Below, piece after piece: positions 15,484 to 25,059 of a stretch of 64,000 nt of DNA (position 1 is the stretch's first letter; the number at the start of each line of letters is the position of its first letter). A model generated the notes under the pieces. That model ran no database searches. It was given only the letters and a program-made list of their open reading frames with translations, and had not been told where the DNA came from. Location: positions 186,001 through 250,000 of the forward strand of contig NZ_JACYVI010000010.1 of assembly GCF_014842265.1 (NCBI RefSeq), given 5' to 3'. Made by a program: the position numbers and the translations under genes. The DNA is from Pseudomonas sp. CFBP 13711 (GTDB taxonomy: Bacteria; Pseudomonadota; Gammaproteobacteria; Pseudomonadales; Pseudomonadaceae).

Positions 15484-18077
15484 ACCTGAAGTCGCTGTTC
15501 GCCAAACTGAACGAAACCAGTCGCACAGCCACAGAAGGCGCTGCCGCCCTGTGCTTGTCAGAAAATCATTACGACGTTGAAGTCGAGCACTTGCTGCTGC
15601 AGCTGCTGGAAAACAACGACAACGATCTGCCGGCGATCCTTCGTCACTACGACGTGGTCCCCGAGCGCCTGCAGGCGCAGTTGGTCACCGCCCTCGGCAC
15701 CTTCAAGAAAGGCAACACGCGCACGCCGGCCCTGTCGCCGCACATCACTCGGATGATCGAGCAGGCCTGGGTTTTGGCCTCCATCGAATTCGGCCAGAGC
15801 CAGATCCGCACCGGCTACCTGATTCAAGCGTTGCTGGACGATGACGAGCTGCACCGCGTGGTCGTCGCCTCGGCGCCAGAGCTGGACAAAATCAACGCCG
15901 ACGACCTGCGGGTCAACCTCGCGGCGCTGGTGGAAGGCAGCCCGGAATCGGGGCTGGCCAGTCCGCTGGAAAGCCCGAAAGCCGCCAATGGCCGCACTGT
16001 TCAAGGCAACGGCAAAACGCCGGGGCTGGATCAATACACCATCAACCTGACCCAGAGCGCCCGCGACGGTCGCATCGATCCGGTGCTGGGCCGCGAGTTC
16101 GAAGTGCGGCAGATGGTCGACATTCTGACCCGTCGCCGGCAGAACAACCCGATCCTCACCGGTGAAGCCGGCGTGGGTAAAACCGCCGTCGTCGAAGGCC
16201 TGGCGTTGCGCATCGTTCAGGGCGACGTGCCGTCGGTGCTCAAGGATGTGGCGATTCACACCCTCGATCTGGGCCTGCTGCAAGCCGGCGCCGGGGTCAA
16301 AGGCGAGTTCGAAAACCGCCTGAAGTCGGTCATCGAAGAAACCAAACGCAGCCTGCACCCGATCATTCTGTTTATCGACGAAGCCCACACCCTGATCGGC
16401 TCCGGTGGTCAGGCCGGGCAGAACGATGCCGCCAACCTGCTGAAACCGGCACTGGCCCGTGGCGAGCTGCGCACCATCGCCGCGACTACCTGGGCGGAGT
16501 ACAAAAAGTACTTCGAGAAAGACGCCGCCCTCGCCCGCCGTTTCCAGGTGGTCAAGGTGGAGGAGCCGGACGAAGACAAAGCCATTTACATGCTCCGTGG
16601 CCTGCTCGGCAAAATGCAGGAGCACCACAAAGTCACGGTCATGGACGAAGCGCTGGTGCAGGCCGTGCGCCTGTCCAACCGCTACATCACCGGGCGTCAG
16701 TTGCCGGACAAAGCCGTCAGCGTGCTCGACACCGCCTGCGCCCGCGTAGCCCTGGCGCAGTCGGCGCAGCCCGGCCCGCTGGAAGACTGCAAGCGCCAGA
16801 TCGACAACGTCCAGGCCGAGATCGCCGTGCTGCAGCAGGAAGCCGCCAAAGGCAGCGACCACTCCCGCCGTCTGGCCGCGCTGAACGAAGAATTGCAGAG
16901 CGTCCAGAACACCCGCGAGACCCTGGAGCAGCAATGGCAGCGCGAGCTGGATCTGGTCAAGAAACTCGCTGAACTGGGCAGCGTCGAGACACCCGATGTC
17001 AGCGAGATTTCCGCCGTGCGCGCCGAGCTGTCAGCCGTTCAGGGCGAGCAGCCGCTGGTCCACGCACTGGTCGACGGCGGCACCATCGGCGAGGTGATTT
17101 CCGGCTGGACCGGCATCCCGCTGGGCAAGATGCTGCGCAACGAAATCGACACCGTGCAGCGCCTGCCGGCACTGCTGGGCGAACGCGTACTCGGGCAAGA
17201 TCACGCCCTGGCGGAGATCGGCAAACGCATCAAGATCTCCCGGGCGCGCATGGAAGACCCTAACAAGCCCATCGGCGTGTTCCTGCTGCTGGGACCGAGC
17301 GGCGTCGGCAAGACCGAAACCGCTCTGGCGCTGGCCGACACCCTGTACGGCGGCGAGCGTAACGTCATCACCATCAACATGTCCGAGTACCAGGAAGCCC
17401 ACACCGTTTCCAGTCTCAAGGGTTCACCTCCCGGCTACGTCGGTTACGGCGAAGGCGGCGTGCTGACCGAAGCAGTGCGGCGCAAACCCTACAGCGTGGT
17501 GCTGCTGGACGAAGTGGAGAAAGCCCACCCGGACGTGCTTGAGCTGTTCTTTCAGGTGTTCGACAAGGGCGTACTGGATGACGGCGAAGGTCGCGAGATC
17601 AACTTCCGCAACACGGTGATCATCCTTACCTCCAACACCGGCACCGATCGAATCATGCAGCGCTGCCTGAACACCACCGAGCAGCCGACGCCGGACGAGA
17701 TCGTCGAAGACCTGCGCGACGAGCTGAACCAGGTGTTCAAGCCCGCCTTTCTGGGGCGCCTGACCATCGTGCCGTACTACCCGGTTCAGGACGAGATTCT
17801 GGAGCGCATCGTTGCGCTGAAGCTGGAGCGCATTCGCAAACGCTTCGAGCGCAACCATCAGGCGGTGCTCGGCTACGACGAGGCGCTGGTCAAGGCCATC
17901 GCCGCGCGCTGCACCGAGGTCGACAGCGGCGCACGCAACATCGACAACATTCTGTCCAAGACCCTCATGCCGGAACTGTCCCAGCACGTGCTGGAACGCA
18001 TGGCCCAGGACAAACCGATTCAGAGCCTGAACATCGAACTGAGCAGCGACGGCGATTTCGCCTACAGCCTCACGTGA
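15480..18077 (+). CDS. tssH: T6SS sheath-recycling ATPase ClpV (TssH)
   Basis: ClpV (865 residues) is the AAA+ ATPase that disassembles contracted sheaths. Order of domains: an N domain of about 150 residues; first AAA+ module with Walker A GEAGVGKT at about 228-235 and Walker B ILFIDEAH near 296; the coiled middle region at about 435-510; and the second module with Walker A GPSGVGKTE near 605 and VVLLDEVEKAHPD near 673. Both nucleotide sites look intact. The start is GTG at 15480, overlapping the tssG stop by four bases. Length is normal for ClpV. Confidence 0.98.
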   Translation: MNLKSLFAKLNETSRTATEGAAALCLSENHYDVEVEHLLLQLLENNDNDLPAILRHYDVVPERLQAQLVTALGTFKKGNTRTPALSPHITRMIEQAWVLASIEFGQSQIRTGYLIQALLDDDELHRVVVASAPELDKINADDLRVNLAALVEGSPESGLASPLESPKAANGRTVQGNGKTPGLDQYTINLTQSARDGRIDPVLGREFEVRQMVDILTRRRQNNPILTGEAGVGKTAVVEGLALRIVQGDVPSVLKDVAIHTLDLGLLQAGAGVKGEFENRLKSVIEETKRSLHPIILFIDEAHTLIGSGGQAGQNDAANLLKPALARGELRTIAATTWAEYKKYFEKDAALARRFQVVKVEEPDEDKAIYMLRGLLGKMQEHHKVTVMDEALVQAVRLSNRYITGRQLPDKAVSVLDTACARVALAQSAQPGPLEDCKRQIDNVQAEIAVLQQEAAKGSDHSRRLAALNEELQSVQNTRETLEQQWQRELDLVKKLAELGSVETPDVSEISAVRAELSAVQGEQPLVHALVDGGTIGEVISGWTGIPLGKMLRNEIDTVQRLPALLGERVLGQDHALAEIGKRIKISRARMEDPNKPIGVFLLLGPSGVGKTETALALADTLYGGERNVITINMSEYQEAHTVSSLKGSPPGYVGYGEGGVLTEAVRRKPYSVVLLDEVEKAHPDVLELFFQVFDKGVLDDGEGREINFRNTVIILTSNTGTDRIMQRCLNTTEQPTPDEIVEDLRDELNQVFKPAFLGRLTIVPYYPVQDEILERIVALKLERIRKRFERNHQAVLGYDEALVKAIAARCTEVDSGARNIDNILSKTLMPELSQHVLERMAQDKPIQSLNIELSSDGDFAYSLT

Positions 18078-18115
18078 TCCGGCTTGATTTGATTGAGCAT
18101 TCATAGGTAGCAGTC

Positions 18116-18901
18116 ATGAACATGCGAAACAGGGAACGTCTTTGCGCCGGGGCCGGCTGGGCCACCCGTGTGACCCTTTTGACGGTCGTGATGGCGCTCA
18201 CCGCCTGCGGCATCACCGACCGGGCCAGCAAGCGCGTCGATGACACGTGGGCCGGCGACATGCTGTTCGGCGACAAGGAAAAAGTCATCCTGACGGCCGA
18301 CGGCGGCAACCAGCTGAACCCCGATGAGAGCGGCCGGCCGCTGTCGGTTGTGCTGCGGGTCTATCAGCTCACCGCGCTGGAGCGGTTTGCGTCCATCGAC
18401 GCCGATTCGCTGTGGGACAACCCGCAGCAGGCCCTCGGCAACACGCTCATCGACAGCCAGGAAATCACGTTGCTGCCGGGCATGGGCCAGATCGACCAGT
18501 GGCCGCTGAACAAGGCCACCGGTTATGTCGGCATCGCTGCGTTCTTCCGCTCCGACGAGAAAAGCCACTGGAAAGTCGCCTTCGATGCCAACTCCCTGCG
18601 CAAGGACGGCATCTGGTTTTCCTCCGACGGCCTGCGTGTGCTGGTCGACAACAACCACGTGCTGGCGGTGCGTGGCAACGACGTGCTGAACAAGCCGCAG
18701 ACCGAGGCGCAGTTCGCCAAAAGCAACGTCATGCCCACGGCCGAGCCCGCCGCCAATGCAGGCAATCCGCCCCTGAGCCAACAGGTGCAGGACGCGATGG
18801 TGCAAAAGGCCAAGGACACCGCCGTGGACTCTGCGCAACAGAGCGCACAGAAAGGCGTGCAGTCAAAGTTCGATTCATTAGTGGAAGGCGTTCATGAGTA
18901 A
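18116..18901 (+). CDS. tssJ: T6SS outer-membrane lipoprotein TssJ, extended
   Basis: TssJ (261 residues) is the outer-membrane lipoprotein of the T6SS membrane complex and contacts the periplasmic tail of TssM. A signal peptide with the lipobox LTAC puts the lipid-bearing cysteine at residue 31. The core from about 50-180 has the family pattern PLSVVLRVYQL, LLPGMGQIDQWP and GIAAFFR. Usual TssJ proteins end about there. This one has roughly 75 extra residues, rich in Ala, Gln and Asp (NPPLSQQVQDAMVQKAKD). It overlaps tssK by 8 bases. Confidence 0.93.
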   Translation: MNMRNRERLCAGAGWATRVTLLTVVMALTACGITDRASKRVDDTWAGDMLFGDKEKVILTADGGNQLNPDESGRPLSVVLRVYQLTALERFASIDADSLWDNPQQALGNTLIDSQEITLLPGMGQIDQWPLNKATGYVGIAAFFRSDEKSHWKVAFDANSLRKDGIWFSSDGLRVLVDNNHVLAVRGNDVLNKPQTEAQFAKSNVMPTAEPAANAGNPPLSQQVQDAMVQKAKDTAVDSAQQSAQKGVQSKFDSLVEGVHE

Positions 18902-20237
18902 GCAGAGCCGCGTGATGTGGTCCGAAGGCATGTTTCTTCTGCCGCAGCACTTCCAGTATCAGGATGAATTCCATCAGCACCAGCTGGCCGAATCGACGCT
19001 GCGCAGCACGCCCTTCCATTGGGGCGTGCAGGCCATGCAGATCGACGAAGAAGCGCTGGCTGGCGGATCCCTGCAATTCAAGCGGCTGAAACTGGTATTT
19101 CCCGACGGCAGCCTGTTCGACGCGCCGTCACACGATCCGCTGCCGGAGGCGCGGGATTTGCGCGAGTTGCTCAAGGGCAATGACTTCAAGGTCTACGCCG
19201 CCCTGAAACTGCCGGAGCCGTTCGGCCTCAATTACGTCGAGGACGGCCAGGAACAGAAAAGCGCGCGGCGTTTCCGCAAGCAGTTCGACACCCTGCCCGA
19301 CCTCAACGAGGGCGATCTGGAAAACGAGATCACCAGCCTGCGCCTGAACGTGGTCATGCTGATCGACGGCGACTCGCTGGACGGCTACAGCTACTGCCCG
19401 ATCGCGCGGCTGTCGCGCAACAACATTGGCGGCTTCAGCCTCGACACCCACTTCGTGCACCCGACCTTGCACCTGGGCACCCACGAAACCCTGATCGGTC
19501 TGGGCAAGCGTCTGCTCGGCGCCCTGCATTCGAAGAGCAAGGCGCTGTCGGGCCGCCGCCGCGAGCGTGCCGACCAGATCGCCGAATTCGGCTCCAGCGA
19601 CGTCACGCTGTTCTGGCTGCTCAACACGGTCAACCGCGCGTACCCGAATCTGGCGCACTTGCTCGCCCACCCGCGTTTACACCCGGAGCGTCTGTACCTG
19701 TTCCTCGCAGAGCTGGCCGGTGGTTTGCTGACCTTCTCGCTGGAGGTCGAGCTCAACGACATCCCCGAGTACAACCACCACGACCCGGCGGCGTCGCTGG
19801 TCACGCTGGACCAGATGATCCGCACGCTGCTGGACAACGTCATCCCGAACCAGTGCATCGTCATCAACCTGACCCAGACCAAGCCGTCGTACTGGCAGGG
19901 CCAGCTGCACGATCCGCGACTGGTCGATGCCGATTTCTATATTTCCGTGCACGCCGACATGCCGGGCTCCAGCCTGCTGGAACTGGTGCCGCGCGCGGTC
20001 AAGGTCGGCTCCCCGGAAGACATCGAAGTGGTGGTCAACAGCGCGATGCCCGGCGCTACGCTCAACCATTCGACACGATTGCCCAACGCCATTCCGGTGC
20101 GTCTGGACAATCACTACTTCTCCATCGAACCCCATGGCCGGGTCTACGAACGCATGATGAGCGCCCAGGCGATCTCGTTCTACGCACCCAGCGCTTTCAC
20201 CAACCTCAAGCTTGAACTGATGGCAGTACTCAAATGA
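18894..20237 (+). CDS. tssK: T6SS baseplate-membrane connector TssK
   Basis: TssK (447 residues) is the trimeric adaptor that joins the baseplate to TssL and TssM. The start, SRVMWSEGMFLLPQHFQYQDEF in outline, is the clearest signature of the family. Mid-protein blocks include LNTVNRAYPNLAHLLAHPRLHPE and YLFLAELAGGLLTFS. The C-terminal head contains FYISVHADMPGSSLLELVPRAVKVGSPEDIE. It overlaps both neighbours by a few bases. Length and layout are standard, and no alterations are visible. Confidence 0.97.
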   Translation: MSKQSRVMWSEGMFLLPQHFQYQDEFHQHQLAESTLRSTPFHWGVQAMQIDEEALAGGSLQFKRLKLVFPDGSLFDAPSHDPLPEARDLRELLKGNDFKVYAALKLPEPFGLNYVEDGQEQKSARRFRKQFDTLPDLNEGDLENEITSLRLNVVMLIDGDSLDGYSYCPIARLSRNNIGGFSLDTHFVHPTLHLGTHETLIGLGKRLLGALHSKSKALSGRRRERADQIAEFGSSDVTLFWLLNTVNRAYPNLAHLLAHPRLHPERLYLFLAELAGGLLTFSLEVELNDIPEYNHHDPAASLVTLDQMIRTLLDNVIPNQCIVINLTQTKPSYWQGQLHDPRLVDADFYISVHADMPGSSLLELVPRAVKVGSPEDIEVVVNSAMPGATLNHSTRLPNAIPVRLDNHYFSIEPHGRVYERMMSAQAISFYAPSAFTNLKLELMAVLK

Positions 20238-21031
20238 GCGAAGCCGTAATGCAAGGCGCCATGGCCGCCGACCAGCCAAAACCGACCCTCAAAGACCTGG
20301 TGCAGGATTTCATCAGCATGGCGCTGATCCTGCGTCGTGGCCGTCAAGTGACCTCGGTCAGCGCGTTCGAGGAAAGCGTCGACACCTTCTTCGCCAACCT
20401 GGAGCGAGAAGCCCGCGCCTCAAATTACAGCGTCGAGCAGGTCAAGGACACGCAATACGCTTTGTGCGCGTTTCTCGACGAAAGCGTGCTGCGGGCCAAA
20501 ATGCCTGTGGCCCCGGTCGTGGCAAAAGCCGAGGAGTCGCCCGCTTCAGCCAACGCCGCACTGGCGGCGCCGGCGGAGAAAGTCAACGAGCTGCGCCGGC
20601 ACATCGAAGTGTCGCCGCTGCAGTTCCGTCACTTCGGCGTGCACCTGGCGGGCGAAGGTTTCTTCGACAAGATCGAAACCCTGCGCGCCGACGTCAAACG
20701 CAACCTCGACGTGCTCGAGGTGTATCACCTGTGCCTGGCCCTGGGCTTCGAGGGCAAATTCAGCGTCGGTGAAGGCAAGGATCAATTGCGCTATCTGGCC
20801 AACACACTCGGTCAGGACATCGCCCGCTATCGCAAGACCCCCAAAGCGCTGTCGCCGGACTGGGCGCTGCCCGATCAGGTTTCGCAGATGCTGCGTCACG
20901 AGGTGCCGGTGTGGGTTTACCTGGCGCTGATCGCGCTGGTCTGTCTGGCGGTTTACCTGACGCTGGACTGGCTGCTGGGCAAGGACGTTGCCTTATTGTC
21001 CGAACACATCAGCCAATTGTTCAGTGCCTGA
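20234..21031 (+). CDS. tssL: T6SS inner-membrane protein TssL, without OmpA domain
   Basis: TssL (DotU family, 265 residues) has a cytoplasmic helical domain at about 20-210 with ALCAFLDESVL and HHLCLALGFEGKF-like ... YHLCLALGFEGKF blocks, and one C-terminal membrane anchor at about 226-248. It stops soon after the anchor, so there is no periplasmic peptidoglycan-binding OmpA module. The anchoring role must come from another protein, and the IcmF-OmpA protein at 25979 is the obvious candidate. The ATG overlaps the tssK stop by four bases. Confidence 0.95.
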   Translation: MSEAVMQGAMAADQPKPTLKDLVQDFISMALILRRGRQVTSVSAFEESVDTFFANLEREARASNYSVEQVKDTQYALCAFLDESVLRAKMPVAPVVAKAEESPASANAALAAPAEKVNELRRHIEVSPLQFRHFGVHLAGEGFFDKIETLRADVKRNLDVLEVYHLCLALGFEGKFSVGEGKDQLRYLANTLGQDIARYRKTPKALSPDWALPDQVSQMLRHEVPVWVYLALIALVCLAVYLTLDWLLGKDVALLSEHISQLFSA

Positions 21032-21061
21032 GCACTGCTCGGGTAAGCGAGTCAGGAAGAC

Positions 21062-24000
21062 ATGAAAACACTACTTCGCGCTCTAAAAAGTTTCTGGTTC
21101 CTCGTCATCACGCTGTGGCTGATAAGCCTCGTCGCCTGCGTGGTCATGGCGGCACGCAGCCAATGGTCGCGGGAATACCTGCTGCAAACCCTGCTCATCG
21201 TGAGCGGGTTTTACATCTTCGTCGGCTTTATCCGTCAGATACGACGCATTCAGAAAGAGCGCAATCTCGAAAAACTGGTGCATCACGAAGTTGACCGCTC
21301 ACTGCCGGCCGACGGCGACTTCCGCGACCAGCAAGTGCTGCGCGACCGCCTCAAGCACGCGATCACCATGCTCCGCGCCGATCGCTCGGCAGGCGGCGGT
21401 GGCTCGTCGGCGTTGTACGAGTTGCCGTGGTACCTGGTCATCGGACAGTCGGCGGCCGGCAAGACTTCGCTGCTCACCCGCTCCGGGCTCTCGGCCACCA
21501 CCGCCAGTGGCCAGAGCAGCGGCGAAAGCGGCACCCGCCACTGCGACTGGTACTTCAGCCCTGAGGCGGTATTGATCGACACCGCCGGCCGTTACCTGGC
21601 CGAGGACTCGGCCGCCAGCGAATTCACCGCTTTCCTGCAACTGCTGAAAAAGCAGCGCAAGAAAACCGCGATCAATGGTCTGGTGCTGGTGGTCAGCCTG
21701 CCGGAGCTGCTGGCAGCCACCGCCCATGAACGTGCGGAAATGGCGATCCAGCTGGTCGCACGCATCGAGGAGTACAGCCGCAGCCTCGACGCCCATCCGC
21801 CGATCTACCTGATGCTGAGCAAGACCGACCAGTTGCCGGGCTTCAATCAGGCCTTCGACGGTCTGGACCTGAACGAGCGCCAGCAGCCGTTGGGCATGAC
21901 CTTCGCGCTGTCGGAAATCCGCACACAGGGTTTGAAGACAGTCCTCGACAGCAAACTGAAGAACCTGCACAACGGCGTTCAGCGTCACGTCGACGCGCAG
22001 ATGATCAGGCTCGGTTCCGACGCCAACAGCGAGCTGCTCAACTTCCCGAACTACTTTGCCGATCTGTCAGGCGTGCTGGTGCCCTTCCTCGAGCACTTCA
22101 CCCAGCCCGCCAGCCACGGCAGCCCGCTGTTGCTGCGCGGCCTGTATTTCACCAGCGCGCTGCAGACCGCCGAGCAACTGAGCCAGGTGTTCGACGACGA
22201 TCTGGCCGAAGACTTTGCCCTGCAGCCGGCCAGCGACAGCGCGAATGCCGCGCAGGCCAATGGCCGGAAGACTGGCGACCGCAGCTACTTCATCACTGAC
22301 ACGTTCCGCCGGGTGATTTTTCCCGATCGCGACTTGATCTCGTATCAGTCCCGCGACGGCCGCGACAGGTCGATGACCCCGGTGGTCATTGCCGCCGCGC
22401 TGCTCGCAGGTCTCGGTTTCATTGGCTGGCAGGCGCTGTCGTTTCAGCACAACCGCGAGTGGATCGCCGCCCTGCAAGACAAGCTGACCGAGCTGCAGGA
22501 TGCGCCCGACCGCGCCCAGCGCATGGCGGCAGGCGAAGGCCTGGAACTGCTGCGCCATGAACTGGCGCAAATCGAGAAGCACCGCGCCAAGGGCGTGCCG
22601 CTGCAACTGAGTGCCGGCCTGTATCGCGGTGACGAAATCTTTGCTGCCGCGCAAACGGCCTATCTGCAGCAACTGCGCAGCCAGGCCCTTGAGCCAGTCG
22701 CCCTGAAGCTGCAAATGCAGATGCGCGCGTTCAACGAGTTCACCAAATCCGTGGACCCGCAGAACGAACTCGCTGCCACTGCTGGTAAATCAAGCGGCAA
22801 GGCTGGCGGTAAAAACGACAAGGGCCAGAAGCTGGTCGATCGCGGCGTGCGCAGTTTTGCCGCCAACACCGGCAAGCCAAGCCTGAGCAGCATTCCGCGC
22901 AGCGTCGGCGATGTCGGCAGCCGCCTCAAAGGCGCCGTGCGCAGCAACGTGACCAAAACCCGCGAAGCGGCCCTGGCCGACCTGCGCAACCCCGCCACGG
23001 CCAGTGACGCCGCTGAACTGTCGGCCACCACCGGCGGCCTGTCGTTGTCCGAAGAAATGCTCGGCCGTCTGGATGAGCAGCAAGTCGCGTCGATCATCGA
23101 GTCCTACAATTCGCTCAAGCTGTACCTGATGCTGACGCAACCCAACGCCCATTCGGACCCGGAATTCGTCAGCGCTGCCTTGCCCGTCGCCTGGAGCAAC
23201 ACGGCGTCGGCGGACAGCCCGGTCAGCGACGAGGTGATCGCCGATAACGTGCCGATGTACGTGCAGTTGCTCAAAACCGGTCAGGCCCCTGCCCTGCCCC
23301 GCAACGATCAGCTGGTCGAAGAAACCCGCAAGAGCCTCAAGTCGTTCATGATTTCCAGCTCGCTGGTGGACCGTGAATACCTGCGCCTGCAACTGGAAGC
23401 CAGTCGGCAATTCCCGGCCGTGGGCCTCAACGAGCTGGTGCCGTTGCCCGGCCGTCAGTTGCTCTACGGCAGCGAAGCGGTGCCGGCGATTTTCACCCGC
23501 CAGGGTTGGGACGGTTTCGTCAAACCCGAGCTGATCAAGCTGATGTCGAGCAACCTGCGCAACGAGTCCGATTGGGTGCTCGACGGCGACGGCGGCGACA
23601 GCATCATCCAGAAAGCCAACTTCATGCGCGAGTTCATGGCGCGCTACAAGCGTGACTACGCCCAGTCCTGGTACACCTTGCTGAGCAGCGTCGGCGTGCG
23701 CCACTTCACCGACATGGCCAACGCCACGCAACAGTTGTCGCTGCTGAGTGACGTGCAGAACTCGCCGGTGAAAATCCTGTTGTCCGGGGTCAACGACAAT
23801 ACCCAGTGGGACGTGCCTGCGCCCCAGGTCAATCAACAGCCCGGCACGCCGAAGGCTGATGATTTCTGGAGCAAGGTCACCGGACTGGTCAGCGGCCCGC
23901 AAGTGCCGACTGCTGCCATGCTTTCCCCACTGCCAGCGGTGGATGACGGCAGCCTGGCCCAGCGCTTCGAACCGGTGTCGCGGGTCTTCGCGACGCAGAA

Positions 24001-25000
24001 CGCCGAGGGTGCCGACAGCACGATCATGGATCGCTACTTGGCGGCGCTGCGCAAACTGAAGGTGCGGATGAACAATATCCAGCGCTCCCAGGATGTCGGC
24101 AAGAGCAGCAAGCAGCTGATCAGCGAAACCCTGGAAGGTCAGCCGAGCGAAGTCACCAACGTGCGCAACTACGTCGAGACCACGGTCGATACCAGCCAGG
24201 GCGGCTTGTCCGAATCGTTGCAGGGCCTGTTCAGCCTGCCGATCCAGTTCGCCTGGGAAACCCTGCGCGATCCGGCCGGCCAGCAGATCGCCAAGGCCTG
24301 GGCGCAGCAGATTGCCAAGCCGTGGGAGCAAGTCATGGCGCACCGTTACCCGATCGCCGCCGGCAGTCGCAACGAAGCGTCGGTCAAAGACCTGCAGCGT
24401 TTTGTCGATCCCGAGTCCGGCCTGCTGCCGAACTTCAAGCGCAACGAGATCGGCAACCTGTCCGGCGGTGAAGGCCTGGGCATGAGCAGCGGCGCCAAGA
24501 CTGCGCCGCTGGTCAACCCGAACATGGTCACCAGCATCGACAAAGCCAGCTCCCTCGGCCAGGTCATCGCCAGCCTGTCGGACAAGGAAAACGGCTTCGA
24601 GATCATGCTGGAACCGTCGGCGTTCTTCACCGACATCATCTTCACCCTCGACGGTCAGGTTCAGCATTACCGCAACGGCAAGACCAGTTGGAGCCGCTTC
24701 TCCTGGCCGGGTACCACCACCGCGCCGGGCGCACGACTGGACGTCGTGACGCTGACGGGCGAGCGCATCACCGTGTTCGACTACCCCGGTCGCTGGGGCC
24801 TGTTGCGCATGAACGACAGCGCCCGGGTCGATGACCTCGACGGCATCCAGCAGCGCTTCAGCTGGAACACCGCCAACGGTCAGGTCAGCCTCGCGGTGCG
24901 CAACTACGGCGGGGTCAAGCTGACGGACCTCGCTAACGTCAAATCCTTGAGCGCGCTGAACACGCCGTCCAAGGACGTGGCGCAAGGATCGGCGAAGTGA
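21062..25000 (+). CDS. tssM: T6SS inner-membrane channel protein TssM (IcmF)
   Basis: TssM (1312 residues) spans the envelope and binds TssL, TssK and TssJ. Two membrane segments lie in the first 60 residues, a cytoplasmic NTPase-like domain follows with Walker A GQSAAGKT at 128-135, and a third membrane segment is near 437-458. The rest is a long periplasmic part. The C-terminal ~120 residues form the TssJ-binding beta domain, with GFEIMLEPSAFFTDI and WPGTTTAPGARL motifs. It is full length for the family. A 30-base gap separates it from tssL, and it is followed by a tiny reading frame leading into tagF. Confidence 0.97.
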   Translation: MKTLLRALKSFWFLVITLWLISLVACVVMAARSQWSREYLLQTLLIVSGFYIFVGFIRQIRRIQKERNLEKLVHHEVDRSLPADGDFRDQQVLRDRLKHAITMLRADRSAGGGGSSALYELPWYLVIGQSAAGKTSLLTRSGLSATTASGQSSGESGTRHCDWYFSPEAVLIDTAGRYLAEDSAASEFTAFLQLLKKQRKKTAINGLVLVVSLPELLAATAHERAEMAIQLVARIEEYSRSLDAHPPIYLMLSKTDQLPGFNQAFDGLDLNERQQPLGMTFALSEIRTQGLKTVLDSKLKNLHNGVQRHVDAQMIRLGSDANSELLNFPNYFADLSGVLVPFLEHFTQPASHGSPLLLRGLYFTSALQTAEQLSQVFDDDLAEDFALQPASDSANAAQANGRKTGDRSYFITDTFRRVIFPDRDLISYQSRDGRDRSMTPVVIAAALLAGLGFIGWQALSFQHNREWIAALQDKLTELQDAPDRAQRMAAGEGLELLRHELAQIEKHRAKGVPLQLSAGLYRGDEIFAAAQTAYLQQLRSQALEPVALKLQMQMRAFNEFTKSVDPQNELAATAGKSSGKAGGKNDKGQKLVDRGVRSFAANTGKPSLSSIPRSVGDVGSRLKGAVRSNVTKTREAALADLRNPATASDAAELSATTGGLSLSEEMLGRLDEQQVASIIESYNSLKLYLMLTQPNAHSDPEFVSAALPVAWSNTASADSPVSDEVIADNVPMYVQLLKTGQAPALPRNDQLVEETRKSLKSFMISSSLVDREYLRLQLEASRQFPAVGLNELVPLPGRQLLYGSEAVPAIFTRQGWDGFVKPELIKLMSSNLRNESDWVLDGDGGDSIIQKANFMREFMARYKRDYAQSWYTLLSSVGVRHFTDMANATQQLSLLSDVQNSPVKILLSGVNDNTQWDVPAPQVNQQPGTPKADDFWSKVTGLVSGPQVPTAAMLSPLPAVDDGSLAQRFEPVSRVFATQNAEGADSTIMDRYLAALRKLKVRMNNIQRSQDVGKSSKQLISETLEGQPSEVTNVRNYVETTVDTSQGGLSESLQGLFSLPIQFAWETLRDPAGQQIAKAWAQQIAKPWEQVMAHRYPIAAGSRNEASVKDLQRFVDPESGLLPNFKRNEIGNLSGGEGLGMSSGAKTAPLVNPNMVTSIDKASSLGQVIASLSDKENGFEIMLEPSAFFTDIIFTLDGQVQHYRNGKTSWSRFSWPGTTTAPGARLDVVTLTGERITVFDYPGRWGLLRMNDSARVDDLDGIQQRFSWNTANGQVSLAVRNYGGVKLTDLANVKSLSALNTPSKDVAQGSAK

Positions 25001-25059
25001 TGAGCGGCGCGCTGTTCTTTGCACGCTGCGGCGTGAGCGGCCGGGAGCGCCGTCGATGA
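25000..25059 (+). CDS. Possible 19-residue coupling ORF between tssM and tagF
   Basis: An ATG overlaps the tssM stop (ATGA arrangement) and opens a 19-codon frame (MSGALFFARCGVSGRERRR) whose TGA overlaps the tagF ATG in the same way. It could let ribosomes travel from tssM to tagF, which otherwise has a 55-base gap and a weak ribosome binding site. A functional peptide seems unlikely. Confidence 0.35.
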   Translation: MSGALFFARCGVSGRERRR

